From: an uncultured Chlorobiales bacterium
GTDB lineage: Bacteria; Bacteroidota; Chlorobiia; Chlorobiales; Thermochlorobacteraceae
DNA length: 30,488 bases
Direction of reading: 5' to 3'
NCBI GenBank assembly: GCA_937959145.1
Contig: CALGMC010000011.1
Coordinates: 1-30,488 of the forward strand
This document shows, in pieces, positions 21,705-30,144 of the stretch. A program made the translations under genes and the position numbers. The notes beneath the pieces were generated by a model. It saw nothing but the letters and a program-made list of their open reading frames with translations. It was not told where the DNA came from and did not search any database. How positions within the stretch are numbered: the first letter of the stretch is position 1; each line of letters begins with the position of its first letter.

Positions 21705-22103
21705 TCACAGAATTTCTGCGACGGTTGCCTCGCTAAAAATTTCGCGGAAGCGTGTCTGTATTTCGGTAAGCGGTTTTTTTATACCGCACCCTGAAAATGC
21801 CGAGCACCCATTTGGATTATCGGCGCAGTCTATCAGTTGAATCGGGTCGTCAATGGCATCGGCGATTTCCGTGAAAGAAATTTGCGACGCAGGTTTATTG
21901 AGCCGATAGCCCCCTTTGACACCTTGAACGGACGAGACGATTTCCGCTTTTGTGAGTTGCTGTAAAATTTTCGCAACCAACTCGTAAGAAATACCGGCTT
22001 TATCCGCGATTTCTTTCGCAGTTGCAATGTCGCCGTTTCGCGTTTGAGCGATGTAGCGAATTGCGAGCAACCCGTATTCAAATTTTTTGGTTAGCTTTAA
22101 CAT
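21705..22103 (-). CDS. iscR: Rrf2-family Fe-S cluster regulator, IscR-like
   Basis: A 132-residue transcription factor. The N-terminal winged helix (LTKKFEYGLLAIRYIAQ, ATAKEIADKAGISYELVAK, GVKGGYRLNKP) is followed by a cluster-binding loop with C93, C100 and C106 (DCADNPNGCSAFSGCG), the three-cysteine signature of IscR, which binds [2Fe-2S] and represses isc genes when loaded. It is the first gene of the isc unit, and a near-perfect palindrome overlapping its putative promoter is the likely autoregulatory site. The spacing of cysteines (x6, x5) differs a little from E. coli (x5, x5). It could equally be named a general Rrf2 regulator. Confidence 0.9.
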   Translation of the reverse strand: MLKLTKKFEYGLLAIRYIAQTRNGDIATAKEIADKAGISYELVAKILQQLTKAEIVSSVQGVKGGYRLNKPASQISFTEIADAIDDPIQLIDCADNPNGCSAFSGCGIKKPLTEIQTRFREIFSEATVAEIL

Positions 22104-22205
22104 TTTAGACCGAATCTAAATAAGACCGTTTTAGTCCGAGTTTTCATCAATAAAAAAGTCGATTTGGACGACCTTACATAAAGCAGAAGCGTATCCGCTC
22201 TTAAA

Positions 22206-22232
22206 TAATTCCGACTACTTTTGTCGGAATTA
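22206..22232. promoter_or_regulatory. Palindromic operator, probable IscR-type binding site
   Basis: A perfect inverted repeat of ten-base arms (TAATTCCGAC and GTCGGAATTA) separated by TACTTTT. Its core, CCGACTA...GTCGG, matches the central half-sites of the IscR type 1 consensus (YYGACTR ... GTCRR) in sequence and spacing. It overlaps the putative iscR -7 box, the place where a repressor would block transcription. Confidence 0.72.
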
Positions 22233-22260
22233 AGATAGGAAAAGTTTCAGAGTTTGTCAA
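22230..22260 (-). promoter_or_regulatory. Putative promoter of the isc operon
   Basis: On the minus strand TTGAC (22260-22256) is followed 20 bases after TTG by TATCTTAA (22237-22230), resembling TTTG-N19-TAnnTTTG with mismatches. The last bases of the -7 box run into the palindrome. The leader to iscR would be about 120 bases; no other good candidate is seen in it. Confidence 0.5.
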
Positions 22261-22287
22261 GAACTTTTTGACGAGGTGTGTGTCGGT

Positions 22288-22318
22288 TTTGACGTTGAGC
22301 GATGAAGTGTTATATTTG
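22288..22318 (+). promoter_or_regulatory. Bacteroidota-type promoter of the rimP-nusA-infB operon
   Basis: TTTG (22288-22291), exactly 19 bases, then TATATTTG (22311-22318): a perfect match to the Bacteroidota consensus and identical in boxes and spacing to the tRNA promoter at 13421. It is 28 bases from the -33 end of the divergent iscR promoter, so the gap between the iscR and rimP genes holds two back-to-back promoters. Confidence 0.85.
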
Positions 22319-22345
22319 CAATGCAGTCAATTTAGGTTATGTGCT

Positions 22346-22375
22346 AAAAAGTGGGACGCGCTTCCCACTTTTTTT
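22346..22375 (+). terminator. Terminator-like hairpin in the rimP leader (candidate attenuator)
   Basis: AAAAAGTGGGA (22346-22356), loop CGCGCT, TCCCACTTTTT (22363-22373), continuing to a run of seven T. It lies about 20 bases after the expected start of transcription and about 50 bases before the rimP start, so it is between promoter and first gene of the operon. A tiny ATG-TGC-TAA frame immediately precedes it. As the A-run makes it symmetrical it could also stop minus-strand transcription. Confidence 0.65.
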
Positions 22376-22423
22376 GTTATCGGAAAGAACTTAAAACAAC
22401 ATATAAACAACATTTTTGCGGAA

Positions 22424-22960
22424 TTGTCGTCGTCTCGTGTTGAACAGTTAACCGCGTGGATTACGCGCTCAATATCGGAACATAACAGAGAGCAAGGCTA
22501 CTCGAGTGAAACGGAACTCTTTCTTGTTGAACTTCTCTTCCGAAATGTGAACGGCACGGATTATCTGGAAATTTATGTAGATACCGACAAAGGTGTTACG
22601 ATTGACGCATGTGCGCGGCTGAGCCGAAAGTTGGGGGAAGAAGTGGAAGTTCAGCCTGAACTTCAAGACCTGTTGCCGAATCGCTTTCGCCTCGATGTCT
22701 CCTCGCCCGGTCTCTCGCGACCGTTGAAGTTGGAGCGGCAGTATCGCAAAAATATCGGGCGACTGTTGCGCGTGAAATACAAAGATTCAAATGATGTTTA
22801 TCACGTGGTTAAAGGTCGGCTTGTGCATCTTTCCGAACACGCACCGATTGAGTTGACATTGCAGCGTATGTCGGAAAAGAAAGGAAAAAATACGGAGGCT
22901 GAACGCTTGATGCTTCCCTTGTCTCAACTTGTGGAAGCCACAGTGGAAGTAGAATTTTAA
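22424..22960 (+). CDS. rimP: Ribosome maturation factor RimP
   Basis: RimP assists late 30S subunit assembly. The region from ELFLVELLFRNVNGTDYLEIYVDTDKG through CARLSRKLGEEVEV to RFRLDVSSPGLSRPL is the N-terminal RimP domain, and KNIGRLLRVKYK opens the C-terminal SH3-like domain. No in-frame ATG exists upstream of this homology; the frame runs upstream through the promoter and the hairpin, which cannot be coding. The most plausible start is TTG 22424 (giving 178 aa, SSSRVEQLTAWI after it), preceded by the A-rich leader typical of Bacteroidota genes. An ATT or ATA start a few codons upstream is possible. It heads the operon, 95 bases before nusA. Confidence 0.85.
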   Translation: MSSSRVEQLTAWITRSISEHNREQGYSSETELFLVELLFRNVNGTDYLEIYVDTDKGVTIDACARLSRKLGEEVEVQPELQDLLPNRFRLDVSSPGLSRPLKLERQYRKNIGRLLRVKYKDSNDVYHVVKGRLVHLSEHAPIELTLQRMSEKKGKNTEAERLMLPLSQLVEATVEVEF

Positions 22961-23055
22961 TTCATGGTTGTCATCAAAACGAGTGTTATCAAAACACCAT
23001 CGGCAGTTCGAGAACTTTTAGATGAAAAATTTTAGAGCGAAACCTTTTTAGAGCA

Positions 23056-24597
23056 ATGGCAAAACGTAAAAACGCAGAACTCACACAGGAAGACCGCAAA
23101 ACTCAATTGGTGGAAGCCTTTGCGGCGATTGAGAAGTCAGACCAGATGCGCGACAAGAAAACCGACACGTCGCTACTGAAATCCGACATGGTCGACTTGC
23201 TTAAAGACATGATTTTGAAGCAACTGCGAAAAGAATACGACCCGGAAGTGAACGCACGTGTGATTATCAATCCCGATAGAGGCGACTTCGAGGTCTACAT
23301 CAATAAAACCATTGTGGAAGAAATCGACATTCCAACGATTGAAATCGATATCAAAACCGTTCGCGAAATCGATGATTCGCTCGAGGTCGGTGATACTTAC
23401 GAGGAGGGTCCGATTCCTCTTGAGTCAATTCTTTCGCGCAAGTCTATCCAGATTATCAAACAAGCGGTTCAGAAGAAGCGACGCGATTCAGATAAGCAAT
23501 CGCTTTATGAAGAATGCTTGGAGCGCGTAGGAGAGGTTGTTTCCGCGGAGCTCTATCAAATACGCAATAAGGAAACTATTTTCACTTACAATACGAGCAA
23601 GGACCAAAAAATTGAGTTGATATTGCCACATTCGGAGAAAATGTATAAAGATAATCCGCGCAAAAATCCACGAATGAAACTTTACATCAAGCGCGTGGAA
23701 CGTGAAAAAGTGAAAGTCAAGTTGGAAGATGGAACGGAGATTGAGAAAGAGCGCGAAGATGGACCGATGCGTGTGATTGTCTCAAGAACGGATGATAACT
23801 TCTTGCGCAAACTTTTTGAAAGTGAAGTTACGGAAATCGCCGAAGGATTGGTGATTATTAAAGGGATTGCTCGTGTTCCCGGAGAGCGCGCTAAAGTCGC
23901 CGTTGAGTCGACAAGTAACCGTATCGACCCCGTCGGTGCGTGCGTCGGGCACAAAGGCAAACGTATTCAAAACATCGTCAAGGAGCTCAACAACGAGAAC
24001 ATTGATGTCGTCTCATATAGCGACGAACCGCAAATCTACATCGTTCGTGCCATGCAACCAGCGAAGATAGACCCTATGTCCGTCCTTGTTGATTTTAAGA
24101 ACAAGCGTGCGCGTGTGATGCTAAAGCCTGACCAAATCAAATATGCTATTGGCAGAAATGGAAATAACATTCTTCTCGCCGAAAAACTAACTGGATTTGA
24201 GATTGAAATTTATCGCGAAATCGATAAAACTGACGACCCGAACGATATTGACATCATTGCGTTTCGCGAAGATTTCGGGGACGACATGATTTATCAACTG
24301 CTTGATAAAGGGCTGGACACAGCGAAAAAAATCATTGATGCAGGTGTTGAAGCAGTTGAAAACGCCCTCATAATGCCAACAATTCGCGCCGATTTCTTCG
24401 AGAGCGGCGGCAAAGATAAGAAGTCGTCAAAGCCTTTTGTGAAGATGATGACCGAAGACGAGCGCAAACACTGGCGAAAAATCGCGGAAAACATCTATAA
24501 GACCGTTCAAGCGGAATATCACGCCGAAGCCGAACATGAAGAAACGCCCGCCGAAGGCGAGCCAGAGCAAGAAGCGTCGCCAAACGCTCAAAATTAA
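23056..24597 (+). CDS. nusA: Transcription termination/antitermination factor NusA
   Basis: A 513-residue RNA polymerase-binding factor that modulates pausing and termination. The N-terminal domain (about 25-160) contains LVEAFAAIEKSDQM and the EIDIPTIEIDIKTVREIDDS stretch; the S1 region has a charged insertion (KVKLEDGTEIEKEREDG); the KH1 domain has DPVGACVGHKGKRIQNIVKE (about 296-315) and KH2 has KYAIGRNGNNILLAEKLTG. The C-terminus is an acidic tail (EEHEETPAEGEPEQEA) rather than the acidic repeats of enterobacterial NusA. It lies in the conserved rimP-nusA-infB order. In E. coli NusA autoregulates this operon at its leader; the hairpin at 22346 could serve here. Confidence 0.96.
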   Translation: MAKRKNAELTQEDRKTQLVEAFAAIEKSDQMRDKKTDTSLLKSDMVDLLKDMILKQLRKEYDPEVNARVIINPDRGDFEVYINKTIVEEIDIPTIEIDIKTVREIDDSLEVGDTYEEGPIPLESILSRKSIQIIKQAVQKKRRDSDKQSLYEECLERVGEVVSAELYQIRNKETIFTYNTSKDQKIELILPHSEKMYKDNPRKNPRMKLYIKRVEREKVKVKLEDGTEIEKEREDGPMRVIVSRTDDNFLRKLFESEVTEIAEGLVIIKGIARVPGERAKVAVESTSNRIDPVGACVGHKGKRIQNIVKELNNENIDVVSYSDEPQIYIVRAMQPAKIDPMSVLVDFKNKRARVMLKPDQIKYAIGRNGNNILLAEKLTGFEIEIYREIDKTDDPNDIDIIAFREDFGDDMIYQLLDKGLDTAKKIIDAGVEAVENALIMPTIRADFFESGGKDKKSSKPFVKMMTEDERKHWRKIAENIYKTVQAEYHAEAEHEETPAEGEPEQEASPNAQN

Positions 24598-24677
24598 CTA
24601 TGCACGACCATGTGCGTCGTCTCAATCGTTTATACAAGCAGTCGTAACCCATAACGCGACGGAAGGAAGAAGGAAAG

Positions 24678-27600
24678 ATGTCGGAAGAAAAAAAATATAA
24701 ACTTACAGAGATTGCGGAAGAATTACGAGTCGCGGCGACCGAAGTCCTCGAATTTCTCAGAAGTGAGGGTGTGAAAGTTGCCTCAGCGTCGTCTAAGGTT
24801 TCGGAGGCAGTGCGCAACCTCATTTATGATAATTACAGCGAGGAAAAAGAAAAAAGTGAGTCGCTCCGTCAGAAAAAAGCGATGGAGGAAAAAAAGCGCA
24901 AAGGAATAAGCAGTGTGGCGTCCAAATCAACGGTCGGCATCAAAACCCCGGTAAAACCGCGCCGCACCCTTGAGCCGTCAGATGAGCCGAAGTCGGCTTC
25001 GACGCAATCCAGCCTACCGTCGGAATCAATTCCAACAAGCAAATTCATTGAAAGCGCGGAATCAATAAAGGCAGAGCCCGAAAGCACGGAAGTATCGACG
25101 GTGATTGAACCTGCCGAAGAGACTGCTCCTCTTCCCGAGCCAATCATGCAAGCACCGATAGAACCGCCTACTGAATCGGCGCAACAGGTTTCCAGCGAAT
25201 CACATACAGAAGTCGCTGAAATGCCTCTTCAAGCAGTCGCGACAGATATTGCGACAGAAGCTGTGAACGACGCAACACAAGATGCCGTTGAAACAGATTC
25301 TTCCGAAGAAACCGACGTCATAGAAGGGGCGGCAGAAGAAACCGCTGATGCTGAACACGATGAGGTGTCGGAAGTGCAGACAGAACAAAGCACGGAACTA
25401 CAACGACAAATTCGTCAAGAGCAGGCGGATATTGGCTCGCGCTACGGGTCGTCGGAAAACAAAGGTGGGTTGAAAGTGCTCGGCGAAATTGATTTGGTCA
25501 AAAAGAAACGCAAGCGTAAGAAGAGTTTTGGACAACAAGCCAGAGACTTGACTGTCAAAACAGAGCCTATAGTGCCGACCACCGAAGCCAAACCGATTCA
25601 AGCCAAAGGGCAAGCGCAACCGCCGCCAAAGCAACCCGTCGCCAAAGCCGATGCACCCGCCACATTTTCAACCGACGCGCCGCCGCCTCAAAAGCGAACA
25701 ATGCGCGAAGAACAGCTGGCGAAAATCGCCGAAGAAAAAGCGGCGAAGAAGAAAAAGAAATTCGACGTCGATGAAAAAACGCTGGAGCGCAACATTCGCC
25801 AAACCATCATCAACATGGACGACGCGGGCGAAACTAATACGCGCTCAAAATTCCGCAAACTTCGTAAGCGCGAGCGTGAGGAACGCGAAGAATTAGCCTC
25901 TCAACAGCGCGACGCTGAAAACCGAATTATCAAACTGACGGAGTTCACCTCTACGCATGAATTTGCCGACCTCATCGGGGTTGCACCCAAAGACGTGATT
26001 GCCAAGTGCTTCAAGATGGGCAAATTCATCACCATCAATCAACGCTTGGATAAAGAAACGCTTGAACTGTTGGCGTTGGAATTTGAAAAAGAAATTCAAT
26101 TTGTGTCGGAGCATGAAGTAACCGACGCACTCATTGAGGAAGAACGCTCCCCCGAAGAGATTAAAACGCGCCCGCCTGTGGTTACGATTATGGGACACGT
26201 CGACCATGGCAAAACGTCACTTCTCGACTACATTCGCCGAAGCAATGTTGTTGCAGGAGAAGCGGGCGGAATTACGCAGCACATCGGCGCATATGAAGTA
26301 ACGCTTGAAAACGGACAGCAAATTACGTTTCTCGATACGCCCGGTCACGAAGCCTTTACGGCAATGCGCGCACGCGGCGCGGAAGTAACCGATATTGTTA
26401 TTCTCGTTGTTGCCGCCGATGACAGCGTCATGCCGCAGACCATCGAAGCGATTAACCACGCCAAAGCGGCAAATGTGCCGATTGTGGTCGCGCTCAACAA
26501 AATCGATAAGCCCGAAGCTAATCCCGATAAAATTCGAGCACAACTCTCGGAAAACGGCGTTACGGTCGAGGAGTGGGGCGGCGATGTGCAATGCCAAGAA
26601 ATTTCCGCCAAGAAAGGTGTCGGCGTCAGAGAACTTCTTGATAAAGTGCTTGCCCAAGCGGAACTGATGAATTTGACAGCGAACTTCCACCCGGAAAAAC
26701 TGCCCAAGGGCGTCGTGATTGAATCTGAACTTGATAAAGGCAAAGGCATTGTCGCGACGGTGCTGGTTCAAGATGGTATGCTGAAAGTCGGAGACCCGTT
26801 TGTCTGCGGCGTTTCAGCGGGTAGGGTCAGAGCCATGCTCGATGAGCGCGGTCGGCGATTAGAGACGGCTCACCCCTCTCAACCTGTTCGAGTTCTCGGG
26901 TTTGAAATGCAACCCGAAGCAGGCGATATTTTTGCCGTTACGCCCAGCGACCGTGAAGCGCGAGAAATTTCACAACGCCGACAACTCATTCGTCGCGAAC
27001 AAGAGTTCAGGCATAGCAGTCGCGTGCGGCTCAACGACATCGCCAAGCAAGCGCAAGAAGGTGGCATTAAGGAATTGCGCATTATCGTCAAAGCCGACGT
27101 CGGCGGCTCGATTGAGGCACTTTCAGACGGCTTGATGAAAATACAAACCGAAGAAGTCAAGGTTGAAATTATCCATCGGGGAGTCGGGCAAATCACCGAG
27201 AGCGACGTGCTCCTTGCCGCCGCCTCTGACGCCATCATCATCGGTTTCCGCGTGCGCCCGAACCTCAACGCCAAGAAACTCGCGGAACGCGAACAAATCG
27301 ATATTCGATTCTACACCGTTATTTATCACGCGCTCGAAGAAATCAAAGACGCGCTCGAGGGCATGCTTTCGCCTGAATTTGTCGAGGAAGTTACTGCAAC
27401 AGTTGAAATCCGCGAAGTCTTCCGCATTTCCAAGCTTGGCAATATCGCTGGCTGTAAGGTTCTTGACGGAAAAATTCGCCGTGATTCAAAAGTGCGCTTG
27501 CTTCGCGACGGCATTCAAGTTTTTGAAGGCAATCTTGCCTCACTCAAACGCTTCAAGGAAGATGTTAAAGAGGTCGACGCCGGATACGAGTGCGGGTTGA

Positions 27601-27695
27601 GCCTACAAGGCTACGACGACATTAAAGTCGGCGACATACTCGAAGCCTTCCAAATGGTTGAGACGAAACGCAAATTAGTAACCGAGCAGAACTAA
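24678..27695 (+). CDS. infB: Translation initiation factor IF-2
   Basis: A 1005-residue GTPase that brings initiator tRNA to the 30S subunit. An IF2N-like domain (about 1-55, YKLTEIAEELRVAATEVLEF) is followed by a roughly 330-residue low-complexity region rich in E, A, P, S and T, then a second IF2N-like helix block, then the GTPase: G1 GHVDHGKTS (about residue 508), G3 DTPGHE (about 553) and G4 NKID (about 606). Domains II to IV with the C-terminal fMet-tRNA-binding region (AGCKVLDGKIRRDSKVRLLR) follow. A purine-rich GGAAGGAAGAAGGAAAG directly precedes ATG 24678, a rare SD-like leader in this window. Length is greater than E. coli IF-2 (890) because of the linker. Confidence 0.97.
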   Translation: MSEEKKYKLTEIAEELRVAATEVLEFLRSEGVKVASASSKVSEAVRNLIYDNYSEEKEKSESLRQKKAMEEKKRKGISSVASKSTVGIKTPVKPRRTLEPSDEPKSASTQSSLPSESIPTSKFIESAESIKAEPESTEVSTVIEPAEETAPLPEPIMQAPIEPPTESAQQVSSESHTEVAEMPLQAVATDIATEAVNDATQDAVETDSSEETDVIEGAAEETADAEHDEVSEVQTEQSTELQRQIRQEQADIGSRYGSSENKGGLKVLGEIDLVKKKRKRKKSFGQQARDLTVKTEPIVPTTEAKPIQAKGQAQPPPKQPVAKADAPATFSTDAPPPQKRTMREEQLAKIAEEKAAKKKKKFDVDEKTLERNIRQTIINMDDAGETNTRSKFRKLRKREREEREELASQQRDAENRIIKLTEFTSTHEFADLIGVAPKDVIAKCFKMGKFITINQRLDKETLELLALEFEKEIQFVSEHEVTDALIEEERSPEEIKTRPPVVTIMGHVDHGKTSLLDYIRRSNVVAGEAGGITQHIGAYEVTLENGQQITFLDTPGHEAFTAMRARGAEVTDIVILVVAADDSVMPQTIEAINHAKAANVPIVVALNKIDKPEANPDKIRAQLSENGVTVEEWGGDVQCQEISAKKGVGVRELLDKVLAQAELMNLTANFHPEKLPKGVVIESELDKGKGIVATVLVQDGMLKVGDPFVCGVSAGRVRAMLDERGRRLETAHPSQPVRVLGFEMQPEAGDIFAVTPSDREAREISQRRQLIRREQEFRHSSRVRLNDIAKQAQEGGIKELRIIVKADVGGSIEALSDGLMKIQTEEVKVEIIHRGVGQITESDVLLAAASDAIIIGFRVRPNLNAKKLAEREQIDIRFYTVIYHALEEIKDALEGMLSPEFVEEVTATVEIREVFRISKLGNIAGCKVLDGKIRRDSKVRLLRDGIQVFEGNLASLKRFKEDVKEVDAGYECGLSLQGYDDIKVGDILEAFQMVETKRKLVTEQN

Positions 27696-27719
27696 CGCCA
27701 TCACGGAATCTGAACAAGT

Positions 27720-28091
27720 ATGTCTATACGAACAGAGCGCGTTGCTGAACTCATACAACGCGAATTAGGAAACATCTTTCAGAAAGAATTGCCGCGCAAC
27801 GGCACACTGACAACCATCGTCGCCGTTAAAATTACGCCTGACCTCGCAATCGCGCGTGTTTATCTTTCTGTGTTAGGCGCGAAAGAACTCGCCCAATCTA
27901 TGCTGGGGCACATTAAAAAAGAGTCGAAGTTTTTTCGCAAGGAGCTCTCGAGCAAAATTCGAAATCAATTTCGGCAAATGCCCGAACTTGAATTTTATCT
28001 CGACGATGTCGCGGAAAAAGCCGCTCGCATCGAGGAACTCTTGAAAATCGCCAATGCGCAACCGAAAAGCACCGACAGCGCGACGCCGTGA
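27720..28091 (+). CDS. rbfA: Ribosome-binding factor A
   Basis: A 123-residue KH-type 30S maturation factor. Seen features: RTERVAELIQRELGNIFQKE at the N-terminus, ITPDLAIARVYLSVLG (the KH-like strand and A-x-x-x-x-S region) and LEFYLDDVAEKAARIEELL at the C-terminus, all as in the family. It lies 24 bases after infB and its TGA overlaps the truB ATG by one base (TGATG). It works with RimP, encoded at the other end of the same operon, on 16S processing. Confidence 0.95.
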   Translation: MSIRTERVAELIQRELGNIFQKELPRNGTLTTIVAVKITPDLAIARVYLSVLGAKELAQSMLGHIKKESKFFRKELSSKIRNQFRQMPELEFYLDDVAEKAARIEELLKIANAQPKSTDSATP

Positions 28092-28780
28092 TGCTTGAAC
28101 TCAACGACCTTTTCCTGATTGATAAACCGTTGGATTGGACTTCGTTTGATGTTGTCGCCAAAGTGCGCAACGCCTATTCAAAGCAACTTGGAAAAAAGTG
28201 CAAAGTCGGACACGCAGGCACCTTAGACCCGAAAGCCACAGGGCTGTTGCTCATCGCCGTCGGGAAAAAGACAAAAGAAATTTCTTCGCTCGAAGTGCTC
28301 GAGAAAGAATACACGGGCGAAATTAAATTAGGCGCGACCACGAAAAGCTACGACACCGAAACCAAAGAAGAGAACACTTGCGACGTATCGCATTTGAGCA
28401 GAGAAACATTGGAACAAACAGCCAAGTCGTTTCTCGGCAAACACATGCAATCGCCGCCGATGTATTCGGCAACGTGGCATCAAGGCAAACGGCTTTATGA
28501 ACTTGCGCGGCGTGGCGAAGAAGTTGAGCGCACGCCAAAGCCGATAGAAATTTTTGAATTCGACTTAACGCAGGTTCAACTGCCGATTGTCGCATTTCGG
28601 ATTGTGGTTTCAAAAGGCGCGTATATTCGCACGATTGCGCACGACTTCGGCGCAAAGTTAGGTGTCGGCGGCTATCTTCGTTCGTTGCGAAGAACGCGCG
28701 TCGGCAATTACAAAATTGAAGACGCATTGAGCATAGAGGCATGCGTAGAACTTATCAGAACTCGGAAGTTTGAGATATGA
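28091..28780 (+). CDS. truB: tRNA pseudouridine(55) synthase
   Basis: TruB makes the pseudouridine at position 55 in the T loop of tRNAs. The 229-residue protein has the catalytic aspartate D46 in GHAGTLDPKATGLL and the family's KPLDWTSFDVV at its start, plus YSATWHQGKRLYELARRG (RNA-binding region) and a GAYIRTIAHDFGAKL motif. It lacks a C-terminal PUA domain, as is common in Bacteroidota. The start is ATG 28091 overlapping the rbfA stop; a GTG one codon earlier is possible. The last four bases overlap ribF (ATGA). Confidence 0.96.
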   Translation: MLELNDLFLIDKPLDWTSFDVVAKVRNAYSKQLGKKCKVGHAGTLDPKATGLLLIAVGKKTKEISSLEVLEKEYTGEIKLGATTKSYDTETKEENTCDVSHLSRETLEQTAKSFLGKHMQSPPMYSATWHQGKRLYELARRGEEVERTPKPIEIFEFDLTQVQLPIVAFRIVVSKGAYIRTIAHDFGAKLGVGGYLRSLRRTRVGNYKIEDALSIEACVELIRTRKFEI

Positions 28781-29769
28781 CAGAGCGATACCATTTTCGT
28801 GACGGTGTTCTTTCACAATTTGATACTGATAATCCAAAGCCGTTTGAACGGAAAGCCTCTGCGGTTACGATTGGCACTTACGACGGCGTGCATCTGGGAC
28901 ATCGCGCGATTATTTCAACGCTTGTCTCTGACGCCAAAGCGCGTGGCTTACGCAGTGTGGTGATTACCTTTGAACCGCACCCGCGCCTCGTGCTTGGCAA
29001 AGCCAACGGCGCGCCAATTTTCCTGCTCTCGACGCTCGACGAAAAACTGAACGCATTAGAATCGCTCGGTGTCGACTGCGTGATGGTCATTCATTTCACG
29101 AAAGCGTTTTCAGAAACGCCCGCCGAAGCATTTGTCGAGAACGTGCTGGTGAAGCAAATCGGACTGGCGGAAATTGTCATTGGCTACGACCACATGTTCG
29201 GCAGAAATCGCGGCGGCTCATTTGAAACGCTTGCAATGCTTGCAGAGCGGCATCACTTCACCGTTAAGCAAATCCCCGAACAGAAAGTCGACGAGCATCA
29301 TCTTTCAAGCACGGCGATTCGTCGCTTTTTGGAAGCAGGAGAGATTGAAAACGCCAATAAACTGCTCGGCGCGCCGTATCAACTCTCGGCAGTCGTGGTT
29401 GAAGGCGATAAACGCGGACGCACGATAGGCTTTCCGACCGCAAACCTTCTGCCGCCTAACGCGAAATTGATTCCGAAACACGGCGTTTATGCGGTGGAAG
29501 TCAGCATCGGCGAAAAAACCTATCGCGCCATGATGAACATCGGCACGCGCCCAACGATTCAAGCCCAATCAGGCGTTTCGCTCGAAGTGCATTTGCTCGA
29601 TTTCAATGGTGATTTATACGGCAAATCGCTCACGGTTCGATTTCTCGCACGATTGAGAGACGAACAAAAATTTTCAAGTTTAGACGCGCTCAAAGCGCAA
29701 TTAGAACGCGATAAATACGCGGCGCAACGCCTTTTGTCGGAGTTCAGTGTCGCGAACACTGTCGCATAA
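28777..29769 (+). CDS. ribF: Bifunctional riboflavin kinase/FAD synthetase
   Basis: RibF phosphorylates riboflavin to FMN and adenylates FMN to FAD. The 330-residue protein has the N-terminal nucleotidyltransferase (TIGTYDGVHLGHRAII, VVITFEPHPRLVLG, IGYDHMFGRNRGGS) and the C-terminal riboflavin kinase (KRGRTIGFPTANLLPP, MMNIGTRPTI, EVHLLDFNGDLYGKSLTVRF). Both active-site sets are intact. The G-T-Y form of the G-N-F motif is typical of Bacteroidota-like RibF. It overlaps truB by four bases, and is 55 bases upstream of rpsO, as in many genomes. No FMN riboswitch is present. Confidence 0.96.
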   Translation: MTERYHFRDGVLSQFDTDNPKPFERKASAVTIGTYDGVHLGHRAIISTLVSDAKARGLRSVVITFEPHPRLVLGKANGAPIFLLSTLDEKLNALESLGVDCVMVIHFTKAFSETPAEAFVENVLVKQIGLAEIVIGYDHMFGRNRGGSFETLAMLAERHHFTVKQIPEQKVDEHHLSSTAIRRFLEAGEIENANKLLGAPYQLSAVVVEGDKRGRTIGFPTANLLPPNAKLIPKHGVYAVEVSIGEKTYRAMMNIGTRPTIQAQSGVSLEVHLLDFNGDLYGKSLTVRFLARLRDEQKFSSLDALKAQLERDKYAAQRLLSEFSVANTVA

Positions 29770-29824
29770 AACACAAGTAACGCAATCATTTTCAACAACT
29801 TTTCAAACATAATTTCAACTGCAA

Positions 29825-30094
29825 ATGCCTGTAACGAAAGAAAAAAAGTCGGAACTCGTCAAAAAATTCGGCTCAAATGAAGCCGATACCGGAAAGCCCG
29901 AAGTGCAAATCGCACTTTTGACTGAGCGCATTAACCACTTGACTGAACACTTGAAAACGCACAAGAAAGACAATCACACGCGCTACGGCTTGCTCAAACT
30001 CGTCGGCAAGCGCAAGCGTCTGCTTAACTACTTGACCAAAACAGACGTGCTTCGCTATCGTCAAGTCATTGCCGACCTCGATATTCGCAAGTAA
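29825..30094 (+). CDS. rpsO: 30S ribosomal protein S15
   Basis: The 89-residue protein has the family pattern KKSELVKKFGSNEADTGKPE (N-terminal), QIALLTERINHLTEHLKTHK (16S binding helix), and DNHTRYGLLKLVGKRKRLLN, ending YRQVIADLDIRK. S15 binds the central domain of 16S rRNA early in 30S assembly. It closes the rimP operon, and in some bacteria controls its own translation through its leader; I saw no obvious fold in the 55-base AT-rich gap. A strong terminator follows. Confidence 0.98.
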   Translation: MPVTKEKKSELVKKFGSNEADTGKPEVQIALLTERINHLTEHLKTHKKDNHTRYGLLKLVGKRKRLLNYLTKTDVLRYRQVIADLDIRK

Positions 30095-30115
30095 TCCAAA
30101 CGCATTCACGATTTG

Positions 30116-30143
30116 AAAAGCCTCGACGACATCGAGGCTTTTT
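30116..30143 (+). terminator. Intrinsic terminator after rpsO
   Basis: Perfect ten-base stem AAAGCCTCGA (30117-30126) and TCGAGGCTTT (30132-30141), loop CGACA, with T continuing to 30143 (five T in all). It ends the seven-gene rimP to rpsO operon, 22 bases after the S15 stop. Confidence 0.88.
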
Positions 30144-30144
30144 G

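Noticed and set aside
24368..24823. Minus-strand frame across the nusA-infB junction
   Set aside because: Serine/arginine-rich translation with no recognisable domain, opposite two certain genes.
28777..28900. FMN riboswitch controlling ribF
   Set aside because: ribF overlaps truB by four bases with no leader; no RFN-like conserved blocks are seen.
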